Assembly (NCBI GenBank): GCA_035772735.1
Contig: JASDFA010000007.1
Coordinates: forward strand, 83,847,501 to 83,911,500
Origin: Datura wrightii
Taxonomy: Eukaryota > Streptophyta > Magnoliopsida > Solanales > Solanaceae
Direction: 5' to 3'
Length of the DNA stretch: 64,000 nucleotides
Numbering within the stretch: the stretch's first letter is position 1; each line of letters opens with the position of its first letter. The position numbers were made by a program, and so were the translations under genes. Shown piece by piece: positions 33,175-44,092 of the stretch. A model generated the notes under the pieces. That model made no database searches. It was not told where the DNA came from and saw only the letters and a list, made by a program, of their open reading frames with translations.

Positions 33175-34204
33175 ATTATATGTGTAGATAAAAGTGCTTT
33201 ATAATGGTATTTTGATGTTGCCTAAAAAGGGCACAAGGACACGAACATAATATTTTGGGAGGAGTATTTAGCATCGAGTTGGGTGAAAGGGTTCGAAAAA
33301 CCTATAGGCTCCATTACTACATAGTCAACATAGGATAGGATTGTGCTATTGGTTTGAGAGACTCCTCCAAGATAGTACCTGGTAAGGACTTTGATCGTTA
33401 TGGATCCCAGATTGTGATTGTCCTCTACCCTGTAAGGTTTTGGACGACTCTGCCAACTTGAGCGAAGTAGTTGGGTATCATGTGCTCATTCACGATGGTG
33501 TCGGTTATAAGAAACTCCCAACCTAGTATTAATATACAATACTTGCATATGTGTTTATAAAGATGGTTTTGATGCATAATTTTTATCGCATAAATTGTTT
33601 TACATAATGATCATATTGTGTCCCATGCATCATCCATAGATTCAGAATACAATTTTAGTTTATTGTTTCCTATCAAGTTTATTGTTTCTAATTATGTCCT
33701 TCACTTGAGATATTCTTGCTAACATTATTTCATTCATCTATTTTACATACCGTACATTTCATGTATTGACACCCTTTTGGCGCTACATCTCCTTACGATG
33801 TAGACTCAGCTAGACAGGAACAACAAGAGACGCTTCGCTAGGACATCATCTACATTCAAATTTTGGTAAGGGCCCCCTTACATTCAGAGAGTCACTGTTT
33901 TGATTGAGTCTTTTTATTTATAGAGCTTGAGGTAGCCGTGGAAGCTATGCCCTAGCACCTATCTTTAGTTTTAGAAGCTTCATAGATAAAGTTAGATAAT
34001 GAGTAAAAATGTTACTTTTTAACATTTATTTCAGTTATTGTATAAATTCTCTTTTATTATATTGAGCTTACTATGTTTCAGCTTTCGTATTATTTTGCTA
34101 AGATTTAAACTGATAGTAAGCTAGGCCAAAGGTTCACTTTAATCAAGAAAGTGGTTTGAGTGTCAGTCTATGCCCTGGATCTAGATTCGGGGCGTGACAC
34201 CGCA

Positions 34205-34298
34205 ATTCCCTTAACATAGCATACAAATATCAAATAATCTTCAAAAGCTTTCTGGGGTGTAACATCCTCCCACTTTAGAAACATTTGTCCTCAAATGT
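34205..34298 (-). promoter_or_regulatory. G4 LTR terminus, PPT and AGGA-loop hairpin
   Basis: The minus strand reads CTAAAGTGGGAGGA directly before the LTR terminus TGTTACACC (34263). The hairpin ACATTTG-AGGA-CAAATGT (34281-34298) is a perfect 7-bp stem differing from G1 by one C-G to T-A pair, a compensated change. Confidence 0.83.
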
Positions 34299-34359
34299 AG
34301 GTTAACTTCACTTTAAACGCATTAAAAGTACATAGTTAGTTACTTAAGTATCAAATACA

Positions 34360-34914
34360 TGCCTCAATATCACATTGATGTTGCAAATAAGTGAGGATAC
34401 TTCTTCCCTATCTCCTTCGCAGCTTCCCAAGTCACTTCCTCAATATTGTTACTCTGCCATAATACTTTAACTGAGGTGACTTCTTTAGTCCGAAGCTTCT
34501 TGACCTACCGATCAAGAATGGCAACCGGGACCTCTGTATAGGTCATCTCCTAAAAAATTTAGACATCCTCAATAAGCATGATATGAGATGGATCTCTGAT
34601 GCTCTTCCATAGCATCAAAATATGAAATAAAAGATGGAATGGTGCTAGATCTGGTGGTCACTCTAACTCATAGGCCACTTTACCTATCCTGCGGATGATT
34701 CTATATGGCCCAATGTATCTAGGGCTCAACTTCCTTTTATACCAAAATGATAATGCAGTCATAGGTGACACTTCTAGGAAGACGCAATCATCAACAACGA
34801 ACTCCAATACTCGATGGCACACATCAATATATGACTTTTGTCGGCTTTGTGAAATTTGGAGACTATCTTGGCTAAGCTTTACCTTATCAATGTCCTACTA
34901 GTATAGATCAAGAC
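34360..34914 (-). pseudogene. G4 integrase C-terminus and chromodomain-like end
   Basis: The minus strand shows QSRQKSYIDV, VFLEVSPMTA, KRKLSPRYIGPYRIIRRIGKV, VPVAILDR, LRTKEVTSVKVLWQSNN, EEVTWEAAKEI and KYPHLF. These are the integrase DNA-binding region and chromodomain end. Several stops are present. It is cut at 34915 by the G5 LTR, so the catalytic core is outside the window. Confidence 0.82.
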
Positions 34915-34997
34915 TGTCATGACTCGAACGGAGGCCCGGATTGACACACAGGACAAGGAGCCTCGAGAGACCCCAAGTCGACCCATGACATAAGCAT
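34915..34997 (-). repeat. G5: terminal fragment of a G1-type LTR
   Basis: TGTCATGACTC, then GGACAAGGAGCCTCGAGAGA, GTCGACCCATGACATAAGCA, closely matching the G1 5' LTR inner end (3568-3650). It is cut by G6 at 34998; the rest would lie beyond G6 and A3/A4, outside the window. Confidence 0.8.
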
Positions 34998-36134
34998 TGT
35001 TACACCTCATAAGTTTATAGTATGTAGTTGGCCTATTCGCATGTTGGTTGGAAGTTTTAGAATGCCTTATGTGCGAGGAGAGGGCTCGGGGAAAGGCCGA
35101 ACGAGTGCCAAGTTGGGATTTCGCGAAAGGAGGCCAAACCGAGCTGCCAGAGGGGCAAAGTGGTACGGAGCCCCTACCTCCGCGTTAGCCAACGTGGCAC
35201 AGAGCCATAACGGCGCGTTGGCCAGCGTGCCACGTTGCCATGCATCTGGCTCCAAGTATAAATAGGCCTCACCCTTAGATTATTATCATTTTCCACATAT
35301 ACCACGCGATCAGCAGAGATAGGGACGAAGAGAATATATAATTTTCTTCCGATTACGCTGTCAAACGCCGTCCAAATTCAAATTAACTTCGGGTATCGAA
35401 GTATAAGGCTGCAGGGAGCATTTCTACGGAGTTAGTTTCGTGAAATTCGCTCGGCGAATCGTTGTCCCGCTGAGCCAACATGCTTGGAATTGCTCCAAAC
35501 TAGTGTTAATACAATCCCAGGCTTAAAGTAAGTATTTCTCCCTTCTGGATCCCTGAGAAATTATGAGTTTTTCAATAAGTAAAGAATAGTTAGTAAATGT
35601 ACATATAGTTATTGTTTTCTTCTAGTATAGTAATGAACTTAGCTCTATTCTTCCGTGAAGGTGAATACAGTTTGGAAGAAAAGCTAAATACCAGCCGAAC
35701 CTCGCTAGTTAATCGGTAAAAAGCGAACAAGGTATGTAAAGGCACTTTCTCTCGGCAAGTTAGTTTCTTCAGTATAATAATCCGATATGAATCCCAGTAA
35801 AGTATTTCAGGAATAGTTTATCATGTTCAGTATGTTATTATGTCTAGTTGTTGTTATCAGTTGAGACTTATATCTGTATTGTTTTGGGCTGGATTACCTG
35901 TATAGCTTTCGTGACCGCCCCAAGGTTAATGGCTGTGTCGACTCGTCCACTAGAGGGAGATGATACGTCACTCTACGGAGTGGCATGCTGTCAACAATGG
36001 ACGAAGATGGGAGCCAGCTACTCATATTTTGCCATGGTTGGCCTATACACACCCCCGCCGAGCGCTTGCTCCAAGGGTATAGATTTCAGGAGTCCTCCGG
36101 ACTCAGGCACAACTATAGTCAGGGGCCCAGGGTG
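34998..36134 (+). repeat. G6 5' LTR, truncated
   Basis: TGTTACACC, then GTAGTTGGCCTATTCGC, aligning with 48531-49670 of the 3' LTR. The promoter block is ACCTCCGCGTTAGCCAACG, TGGCACAGAG, GCGTTGGCCAGCG and TGCCACGTTG (35159-35240) plus TATAAATAG (35257-35265). The copy ends near GGGGCCCAGG and continues as gag. Confidence 0.83.
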
Positions 36135-36148
36135 TAGATTTTAGGGTA

Positions 36149-37080
36149 ATGCATGCTACACCCACGGAGTCAGTTGAGTTGGCGGTATTCTTGCTACGGG
36201 ACATCACTGTACTGTGGTATGGGAGTTGGGAGAGGTCCCGAGGGAGAGATGTTTTCCCTCCAACCTGGTCCAGCTTTTCAAGGGCTTTTCTGGATCATTA
36301 TCTATCGCGGGAGGTTCGACAGGCCCGGGTGGATCAGTTCCTACACCTGAAGCAGGGGTTGATGAGTGTTCGAGAATATGCCATGCGGTTTGATTCCTTG
36401 GCTCGATATGCGCCAACCTTTTTGGATACAATGCCATCCAGGGTACACTGTTTTATTATGGGGCTGAACCCAGAATATGTTGAGACCTGCATCACAGCTA
36501 CACTGCGAGAGGATATGGATATTGCCTGTGTACAGGCTTTTGCTTAGAATATTGAGGGTATCAGACAGCGGCAACGGGAGATTAGGAGGACAAGTCAGGA
36601 GCAGCCGCAGGGACAAAACCGATGAGTTATAGGAGGAGTCTCGGGGAGGACCTAGGCCACGGTTATCAGATAGACCACCTAGACCCCCCCTCCACTGCAG
36701 CGGCAGAGGAGCAGCTCTAGTCGCCGAGGGCAGCCAGAGCCCGGTGAAGGTTCACAGGCAGTAGGTTCACAAAATTAGAGGAGGGTGGAGCAGAGTGGGT
36801 TTACAAAACCACTTTTCCCTATTTGCAGTCGACGCCACTATGGAGAGTGCATATATGGCTCCATAGGATGTTACATTTATAGACAGGAGGGTCATTAGAT
36901 GATGAGTTGTCCATCTAGGGGTCAGGGTGACCAGGATGGACAAGATAGGTCCTCAGCAGGATCACGAGCTCCAGGATCCCCGATGGGACGTAGGCCCTCA
37001 GTTTTAGCAGGTAGAGGCCGAGGCAGATCAGGGGCCTCCAGTTCAGGTACGGGCCAAGAACGTACTTATGCATTACCGGG
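36149..37080 (+). pseudogene. G6 gag, N-terminally truncated
   Basis: The core frame 36149-36547 reads PTESVELAVFLLRDITVLWYG, WERSRGRDVFPPTWSSF, FLDHYLSREVRQARVDQFL, FIMGLNPEYVETCIT. After a TAG (CAG in G3: AQTIEGL) come a basic Arg/Gln-rich region and a nucleocapsid remnant (CSRRHYGEC, CYIYRQEGH) in which the second knuckle Cys is Tyr. A Gly/Arg/Ser-rich tail follows. The normal N-terminus is missing because of the deletion from the 5' LTR. Confidence 0.87.
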
Positions 37081-37111
37081 GTGACAAGACTTAGAGTCAT
37101 CACCAGATGTT

Positions 37112-37480
37112 GTGACAGGTATGCTGAATATTTTCTCTCATCTTGCTTATGTGTTAATATATCCGGGATCCACCTGGTCCTACGTTACACCGTTAGTGGC
37201 TCGGAAGTTTAGTATTATGCCAGAATTGCTTCAGCGACCTTTCTCAGTGTCTACACCCGTTGGTGACTCTATCATAGCCAGAAGGGTCTATCGGGGGTGT
37301 ACAATAGAGGTTGTCAATCGTCAGACTACAATAGACTTGATCAAACGAGAGATGGTTGATTTTGATGCCATTATGGGTATGGATTGGTTAGCTCCATGTT
37401 ATGCCAATGTTGAATGTTGGACCAAGACTGTCCGATTCCACTTTCTAGGGGAGGTAGTATGGAAGTGGTAAGGTAGTACA
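37112..37480 (+). pseudogene. G6 aspartic protease with lost catalytic Asp
   Basis: LAYVLIYPGSTWSYVTP, VARKFSIMPELLQRPFSVSTP, YRGCTIEVVNRQT, DFDAIMGMDWL align with the G3 protease. The active-site motif reads YPGS where G3 has DPGS, so the catalytic Asp is Tyr (GAT to TAT). A stop follows at about 37471. It cannot be active. Confidence 0.85.
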
Positions 37481-37769
37481 GCCACACCTAAAGGTAGGTT
37501 TATTTCCTATCTTCGGGCGAGAAAATTGATAACAAAAGGATGTATTTATCATATTGTCAGAGTTTAGGATGTTCAGGCAGAGCCTCCGACCCTTCAGTCT
37601 ATTCCAGTGGTTAATGAATTTCCTGACGTATTTCCAGAAGAGCTTCCTGGTATTCTCCCAGAAAGGGAAATTGATTTTGCAATTGATCTATTACCAGGCA
37701 CTCAGCCTATATCTATTCCCCCATATTAGATGGCTCCTGCTGAACTCAGAGAATTAAAGCAACAATTGA

Positions 37770-38330
37770 AGGATTTGCTAGATAAGGGCTTTATCAGGTC
37801 GATACCTCACCATGGGGTGCGCCAGTTTTGTTTGTAAGAAAGAAGGACGGCTCCCTCTGTATGTGTATAGATTATCGGCAGCTGAATAAAGTCACTATCA
37901 AGAACAAGTACCCGCTTCCTAGAATAGATGAATTGTTTGATCTACTACAGGGACAAAGGTATTTTTCAAAGATTAACTTAAGGTTCGTATATCATCAGGT
38001 TCGGGTTCGTGAAAGGGATATTCCAAAGACTGCCTTCAGGACCAGATATGTCCACTTTGAATTTCTAGTCATGTCCTTCGGACTGACAGATGCCCCAGCA
38101 GTGTTCATGGACCTGATGATCAATATTTTCAGACCGTACCTGGACTTGTTCGTGATAGTATTTATTGATGATATTCTGGTGTATTCACGCTCAGAGGCAG
38201 ACCACCAGGATCATCTATGGATAGTGCTCCAGATTCTCTGAGACCGCCAGCTATATGTGAAATTTTCTAAATGTGAATTTTGGTGGAATTCAGTAGCCTT
38301 CTTAGGCCATATTGTGTGTAAGATGCTGGT
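37770..38330 (+). pseudogene. G6 reverse transcriptase
   Basis: LKDLLDKGFIRS, a frameshift, SPWGAPVLFVRKKDGSLCMC, IDYRQLNKVTIKNKYPLPRID, YFSKINLRFVYHQVRVRERDI, FRTRYVHFEFLVMSFGLTDAP and the active-site block VFIDDILVYSRSEADH. Stops begin after 38241, and FLGHIV marks the end. The main open stretch is 37828-38241. Confidence 0.9.
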
Positions 38331-38537
38331 ATATAGGTAGACACGCAAAAGATAGAGGCAGTGAAAACATGCCCTAGACCTGCCACTCCAACTGAGGTAC
38401 GTAGTTTCCCAGGGTTAGCCAGGTACTACAGAAGGTTCGTGGAAGGATTTTCCCCTTTAGCAGCACCTTTAACAAAACTGACGCAGAAGGAAACAAAATT
38501 CCAGTAGACTGAGGCATGTGAGAAGAGCTTTCAGGAA

Positions 38538-38960
38538 TTGAAAGACAGATTGACATCGGCACCAGTGCTAGCATTGCCAGAAGGAACAGAGGGCTATGCA
38601 GTTTATTGTGATTCTTCGAGTGTTGGGTTAGGATGTGTGTTGATGCAGTATGGTAAGGTGATGGCCTATGCTTCCAGGCAGCTGAGGAAGCATGAGAAGA
38701 ACTACCCTACCCAAAACCTGGAGTTAGCCGCGGTAATTCATGCCTTGAAAATATGGAGACACTACTTGTATGGCGTCCATGTAGATATTTTCACTGATCA
38801 CAAAAGCCTGCAGTATATTTTCACCCATAAAGAGTTGAATTTGCAGCAGCATCGCTGGTTGGAGCTGTTAAAGGATTATGATGTGAATATTTTATATCAC
38901 CCAGGAAGGGCTAATGTCGTAGCAGATGCCCTTAGCCGCAAATCCATGGGAAGCTTGACG
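38538..38960 (+). pseudogene. G6 RNase H domain (well preserved)
   Basis: LTSAPVLALPEGTEGYAVYC, DSSSVGLGCVLMQYGK, MAYASRQLRKHEKNY, NLELAAVIHALKIWRHYLYG, VDIFTDHKSLQYIFTHKE, YDVNILYHPGRANVVADALS. All acidic catalytic positions appear intact. The frame stays open to 39173, the longest intact stretch of G6. Confidence 0.92.
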
Positions 38961-39174
38961 TATTTACAGCCCGAGCGGCAGGAATTGGCCCGAGAGTTGC
39001 ATCAGTTAGCCAGTTTGGCCGTTCATATAGTAGAATCAGGAGACAATGGAGCGGTAATCCAGAATACCGCAGTGTCATCACTGGTTGTGGAAGTGAAAGA
39101 ATGGCAGTATGAAGATCCCAGTCCGGTTCAACTCAAAAATAGGGTTCAGCGAGGGGAAGTGAGAGATTTCTAGG

Positions 39175-39423
39175 TAACCGAGGATGGAGTTTTGAGATAT
39201 AGGGATCGCCTCTACATTCTAGATGTTGTAGGGCTTCGCCAGCAAATTATGGGTGAGGTACACTATGCCCGTTACTCTCTCCATTCAGGTTCGACAAAGA
39301 TGAACCATGATGTAAAAGAGATTTACTAGTGGCTGGGAATGAAAAAGGGGATAGCAGAATTTGTAGCTCAGTGTCCCAATTGCCAACAGGTGAAAGCTGA
39401 ACATTATAAACCAGGTGGACTGA
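39175..39423 (+). pseudogene. G6 integrase, HHCC part, cut by A2
   Basis: VHYARYSLH, KMNHDVKEIY, stop (TGG to TAG), WLGMKKGIAEFVAQCPNCQ, VKAEHYKPGGL. The zinc-binding His and Cys residues are present. Bases 39419-39423 (ACTGA) are the left copy of the A2 target site. Confidence 0.88.
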
Positions 39424-40423
39424 TGACGTGCCCTTATTCGCACGTCCGTAGGTGTACGGGTCGTGCAAGTAATATAGTGGCTCTTTTTAAGAACCGAGAT
39501 GTCGAACCCACAGGGACTGGACCCATTCCTCTAACTATCCATTACAAGTGTGATCTTAAATACCGAAAATGTTGGTTATAGAAGTTTTCGAGGGAGATTT
39601 TTAATTAAGTCTAAATTTGGTGAGCGAAATATCCTGAATGCACTCTAGGAGAAACATAAAGTTAAAACCAGATAATCATGCGATGCTACGATTTGCAATG
39701 GGTTAAGTATGCAACTATCGATTGTCGTTTCACATAATTAGAATTGCATGTTCATGGTCTTTCGAGCCTCTAAACACGACAAACTAGCCTCACTGCATCA
39801 TTGTTAGTGAGGATGCTACTTCTAGTTCGTGGGCAATCAATTATGTTATGGTTTACATGGAAATGATTAGGGACTTTCATGCGTCTAATCATTTAACTCA
39901 ACTTAGCCTCACAACTACTTCTTCGAGTGGTGATGTGATAATCCTAAGTCGGTCTTTGAATACCCCCATTTTATCAACCAAGCAAGGTGTTAGGTATATT
40001 TCTATCCTAACACGAAATTATATCGTGAGATACAAACATGCTCCTCACATTCTCATGTTCTGACCTAGGTCACTGCTTTCTCAAGCCTATGCCCAAGCTA
40101 ACATATATGTTTTCATGGTGATCAATCATAAAGACAACCAACAATCCAGAATGCAAGACGGAAGCAACAATCAATAACTTAATTCCAAAACAATTTCATA
40201 GAATCACAATCATAATTCATTACTTCAACCCTAGAGGAAGGGTTCTAGCCATTCATGTTCGTAAAACTACAAGAAACTACAACTAAATTAACATACTTAT
40301 AAGAATTTGGTAGATGAGAAGGGAATTTGACAAACCCTTGATGAGGTCTCCCACTTCTCCCTTCACTCCTAGGTAGTTTTCTAGAATAAAATCGTGACCA
40401 ATTGGATTTAGGAGCTAAGGGAC

Positions 40424-40770
40424 CTATTTATAGTAAATGGAAAACGTGCATAATTTAGCCTATCGTGGAATGGCTCTGTGTCACGGAGTGTATCGCGGAG
40501 CACTACCTCCGTGAAATGGAGGTAACACGAAAGCTCTCTGGAAATAGAATCCGAAAGCCAAAACTGTCGAGTTTCACCGCGTTGGCAGCGTGTCACGCTG
40601 CTTGGGCAGCGCGTTGACACACCCCTGTCGCGCAGCTGGCATGGCGTGGCACGTTGCTGGCGCGCTGGTGCTGCCTGCCTGCCGCATCTGTTCGCGTGCC
40701 TGGCATAGGCGTGGCACGGTGCTGGGCGCAGCACATGCACAGCGTGGCATGCTTCCTGGCGTGGCTAGCC
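40424..40770 (-). promoter_or_regulatory. A2 LTR promoter: expanded palindrome block with TATAAATAG
   Basis: On the minus strand TATAAATAG is at 40432-40424. Upstream is a ~300-bp GC-rich block (about 40470-40770) with GTGTCACGGAG, CTCCGTGA, GCGTGTCACGCTGC, GCGTGGCACG and TGGCATGGCGTGGCACG. The 5' LTR repeats this at about 46606-46920 with TATA at 46572-46580. Confidence 0.75.
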
Positions 40771-40985
40771 TTGCCATGGCCTACTCCTTGCCGACTCTCG
40801 CCCATTGCTCCCGACTCCATTCCGCTACTTCACCAACTTATAAATTAGTTCCTCAAAATCATTGAAACCTACAAAACAAGGACTAATCATGTTGGTTAGC
40901 ACATATATTCACATTTATATAAAATTACATGAAAATGTATAGAATTACTTAGCTAAACAAGACTAAATTATGTTATCAAGCGTCA

Positions 40986-41009
40986 CTCGGGCATGCAATT
41001 TTGCCCGAG
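40986..41009. promoter_or_regulatory. A2 LTR-start palindrome
   Basis: CTCGGGCA-N8-TGCCCGAG, four bases inside the LTR start; also at 47134-47157. Compensated relative to A1 (C-G pair where A1 has T-A). Confidence 0.85.
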
Positions 41010-41013
41010 ATCA

Positions 41014-42919
41014 CAACCCCACATTTAAAGTCTTATTCGTCCTTGAACAACCTTTTACATCTCATGCATATGGAGACTCACCCATAACTCATTTAGCAGG
41101 ATTATTCAAGCTACAGATATAATGATTACGTAAGATAACAAGCTAAAAATAGAGCATGCACAATTTGATCATCGAAATGAACTACAACTATGTTAAGACT
41201 TCTTAACCTCAAGAATCGACTCTCAATCTTAGCAAACTCATGCAAATCAACTGATTAAGAAATCCCACATGAATTATATCCTTCATTCAACATGTGCCCT
41301 CATGGAAACAGAGTTACCCAATTTCACACGCAAAAACAATTTTTAAATCACAACATGTGTGGGTACGTGAATAGAATTACGCTCACTCTTACAAAGAATT
41401 TACATGCATCATGTAATGACCCATAAGCTTGCCCTTAGTGTTTTATTCCACTAATTTAAGGATGTATGAATGTAAGATCAAGTAGGACTTTTTAGGTTGT
41501 AATGTAACTCAGGTGCGGGTAGGTACTATTATGTCCAGTAATAGTGACTATCTTTCCAAGCGCTTTTAATACATCACGCCCTCATTATGAACTTCCCTTC
41601 CCTTACTTCACTTTTTTCTCCTTTCAGCTTTCTTCTTCCTCTTATGTTCCCCCCTTTATTTAGGCATTTTTAGCTTATTAGTATGGAGTTCTATAAAAAA
41701 TTTTCATTAATTTGTTTTCTTACTCCTTACTAATAATCAACCATTTTCACACAAGTGCACCTTTGTCCTTTTCTCACTTCTACAACTTGCTACTTTTCCT
41801 TTCTTTTCATTCTTCTCACTCCTTTACTCTTTCGGGTTTTTTCACTTAAGCGCTTAGGAGTTTTGGATCAAACTCAAGGCTAATGAAAGAAAAAGGATTC
41901 AGCTTGTGTTGCAGCTATCAAAGAATAAGCTCAAGGCTCAATGGGGCTAACTAGGATTAATTTTTTTTTCAGGTAGGTAAAATGAGGGATAGAAATTAGG
42001 TTCATTCATAGAAATGCCTAAATCATCTCCTACAATTCACATCCTTAATTTCGTTTTACAAACACACCAGGCAAGTTCTAGACAATCCACAATAGCACAG
42101 AATACTCAAAAACCTTACACTCATGGCACATGCTCAATTCAAGACAAATTCCACAAACTCTTACTCAGCTAATCACAAGAATTCGAACATTAAGCTTCAA
42201 TCATATAAATGAGTCAAATTCAAGAGCCTAAGTGTCTCAAACAAAGTTATACACTTGCATGCTTCAACACTAACCACCCTTGTATCTTACAATCGTGTAT
42301 AGCACATAACAAGAACATCAAGCACCAATTAGTTATGGTTTCAAAAATCCAAAACCTATCAACTAATTTTCCCTCAAGACGGTCGTCATCCATCCATCGT
42401 CGGAAACAGTCCCTAACTATGACTAAAAACACTATATACAGACAAAGAAAAGAAAAAGAAAGTTTTTATTCTTCTGTTCAAAGACCCCCCGTCGGAAAAG
42501 AACCGAAAAGAAAAACCAACGGGTGATGAAGTCATGCTTAAATCACAAAAATTTTTCAATTTCTCCCAAATTTTACACAAGCATTACATTAACCAAAAAC
42601 TTGTTAAGCACAAAAATTTTGAAATTGTTGTCACCCCACACTTAAATCATGCTATGTCCTCATAGCATCAAATTAACATTTAAAGGATGAGAAATACTTC
42701 CTGAGCCTCTATGCCAAGCTAAAAGCATGCTTTTCTTCATGTTCTCCTAGGTGGGTGTTTGACCCCACACTTCTTCTATTTCATGCTTTTTAGCTTCCTC
42801 CTTCTTGGTACTCAGACTTTCCTTCCATCTGTGCTTAACTTTCCACCAAAAACACAAACATAATGAAAACAACAAAATCAACACAAAATCAAACTTAAAC
42901 AATTTGTAACTGAGGTACC
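41014..42919 (-). other. A2 3' UTR with PPT and hairpins
   Basis: On the minus strand the PPT-like AATGTGGGGTTG abuts the LTR at 41013. A weakened AGGA-loop hairpin is at 41033-41050. A hairpin at 42488-42523 (CCCGTCGG...CCAACGGG, one mismatch) encloses the same A/G-rich loop as in A1 and A3. The rest is AT-rich, homologous to the A1, A3 and A4 3' UTRs. No PTP ORF is found, and no other coding. Confidence 0.72.
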
Positions 42920-42967
42920 CTTGGGTTGCCTCCCAAGCAGCGCCTTATTTTACGTCGTAGCCCGACG
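42920..42967 (-). other. Paired stem-loops downstream of gag-PR (A2)
   Basis: On the minus strand SL1 is CGTCG-GGCTA-CGACG (42953-42967) and SL2 is CTTGGG-AGGCAA-CCCAAG (42920-42937), 15 nt apart. SL2 arms differ from A3 (CACGGG/CCCGTG) by compensated pairs, while the loop is identical. Confidence 0.8.
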
Positions 42968-42991
42968 TGTACTGTCCTTTTTAGGACATCC

Positions 42992-43885
42992 TCACACCTG
43001 GGTTCTCTTTCGAGAACCATCTCCTTTTCTTTTACTGTTTAGAGGAAACAGCCTCCACTCTGTTCCTCGCTTTCTCCCACTTCTTCTCAATTTGAACCCT
43101 CTATCATACTTGGGCTGAAGACTTGACATTGCCTTTAGCCGTGCACCTGTGGAATCCTCCACCCCACACTCGTCCTCTACCAACACACTAACCTGAAAAA
43201 GGTTTCTGTAATATGCAGATGGGTTAATTTCTTGGTAAACGCGGAAGATTTCTTCTTCATCCTCAACCCTCATTTTCAGGGTCCCTGCTATCAAGTCAAT
43301 CACCGCTCCTCCGGTGGCCAAGAATGGTCGTCCCAAGATCAGGGGTACCTGGTCATCAACCTAAAAATCTAAGACAGTAAAATCAGCAGGTATAATAAAC
43401 TTACCTACTTTGATGAGAAGGTCCTCTATTATTCAATCAGGTGTCACTCGCGACTTATCAGCCAGCTGCAGCATCAACCTTGTCGGCCTCGGTTTTCCCA
43501 ACCTCAGGATGTTGAATAAGGATAGGGTCATTAGATTAACTGCTACCCCTAGATCACACAAAGCTTGTAGCACCTCAGCTTTACCAATTTGTATGGGGAG
43601 GGTAAAACTCCTTGGGTCTTCGAGCTTCTTCGGCATTTTGCTCAATACCCTGTGACTGCACTCCTCAGTCAGTGCTACAGTCTGGATATCCACCAATCTA
43701 ACTTTGTTTGCCATCACGTCCTTCAAGTATTTATCATACTTGGGCATTCCCTGCAATACATCAATAAGAGGCAAATTTATGTGAAGTTCTTTGAAACTTT
43801 CAAAGAACTTTTTGAAGCATTCCTCCTCCTTGCTCTTTCTGACTTTCTGAGGGAAGGGTGGTGGTGGTCTTTGTACTGGCTGCAA
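42992..43885 (-). pseudogene. A2 gag-protease linker and aspartic protease
   Basis: The minus strand reads RPPPPFPQKVRKSKEEECF, FKELHINLPLIDVLQGMPKY, VALTEECSHRVLSKMPKKLE, then the active-site region LCDLGVAVNLMTLSLF, and LQLADKSRVTPD, RPFLATGGAVIDLIAGTLKM. DLG(A/V) is the active-site form in these elements rather than D(S/T)G. Stops at 43433 (TGA) and near 43370 (TAG) break the frame. The last ~100 codons form a basic Arg/Lys-rich tail. The stem-loop pair follows about 25 nt after the final stop. Confidence 0.85.
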
Positions 43886-44092
43886 TGCAGGTTGTGCATT
43901 TTGTTGCCCAGCACTCTAATTCGCTTTAGTGTCGGTGGATGGTCCTAGTCTAACCATCTCCGGTTGCACCTCCTTTCTCAACTCTTTAGGCACTGCATCA
44001 GCTAATTGCTTTCCGCTTCTAAGACTGATGGCATTGATTTGCCAGGGGTTAGGATATGCATCGCTTGGTAATCCCCCCTGCGACCTCATGTT

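Larger units (their letters stand above)
32056..34199 (+). mobile_element. S1: solo LTR in the G4 LTR
   Basis: Starts TGTAACAACAC and ends GGGGCGTGACA. Flanks CCATA (32051-32055) and CCGCA (34200-34204) agree at three of five bases, with both differences being transitions. The G4 LTR continues across it. There is no internal region, so it is a solo LTR left by LTR-LTR recombination. The start and a palindrome cluster resemble the G1 LTR. Confidence 0.72.
39424..41013 (-). repeat. A2 3' LTR (1590 bp)
   Basis: The plus-strand left end is TGACGTGCCC and the right end GCCCGAGATCA. It is the same length as the 5' LTR and visibly similar throughout. Open frames in its GC-rich block are not conserved genes. 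Confidence 0.92.

Noticed and set aside
40408..40865. Several Arg/Cys/Ala-rich frames on both strands (also 46556-47013)
   Set aside because: They are six-frame readings of the GC-rich palindrome block in the A2 LTRs, which lacks stops because of its composition.
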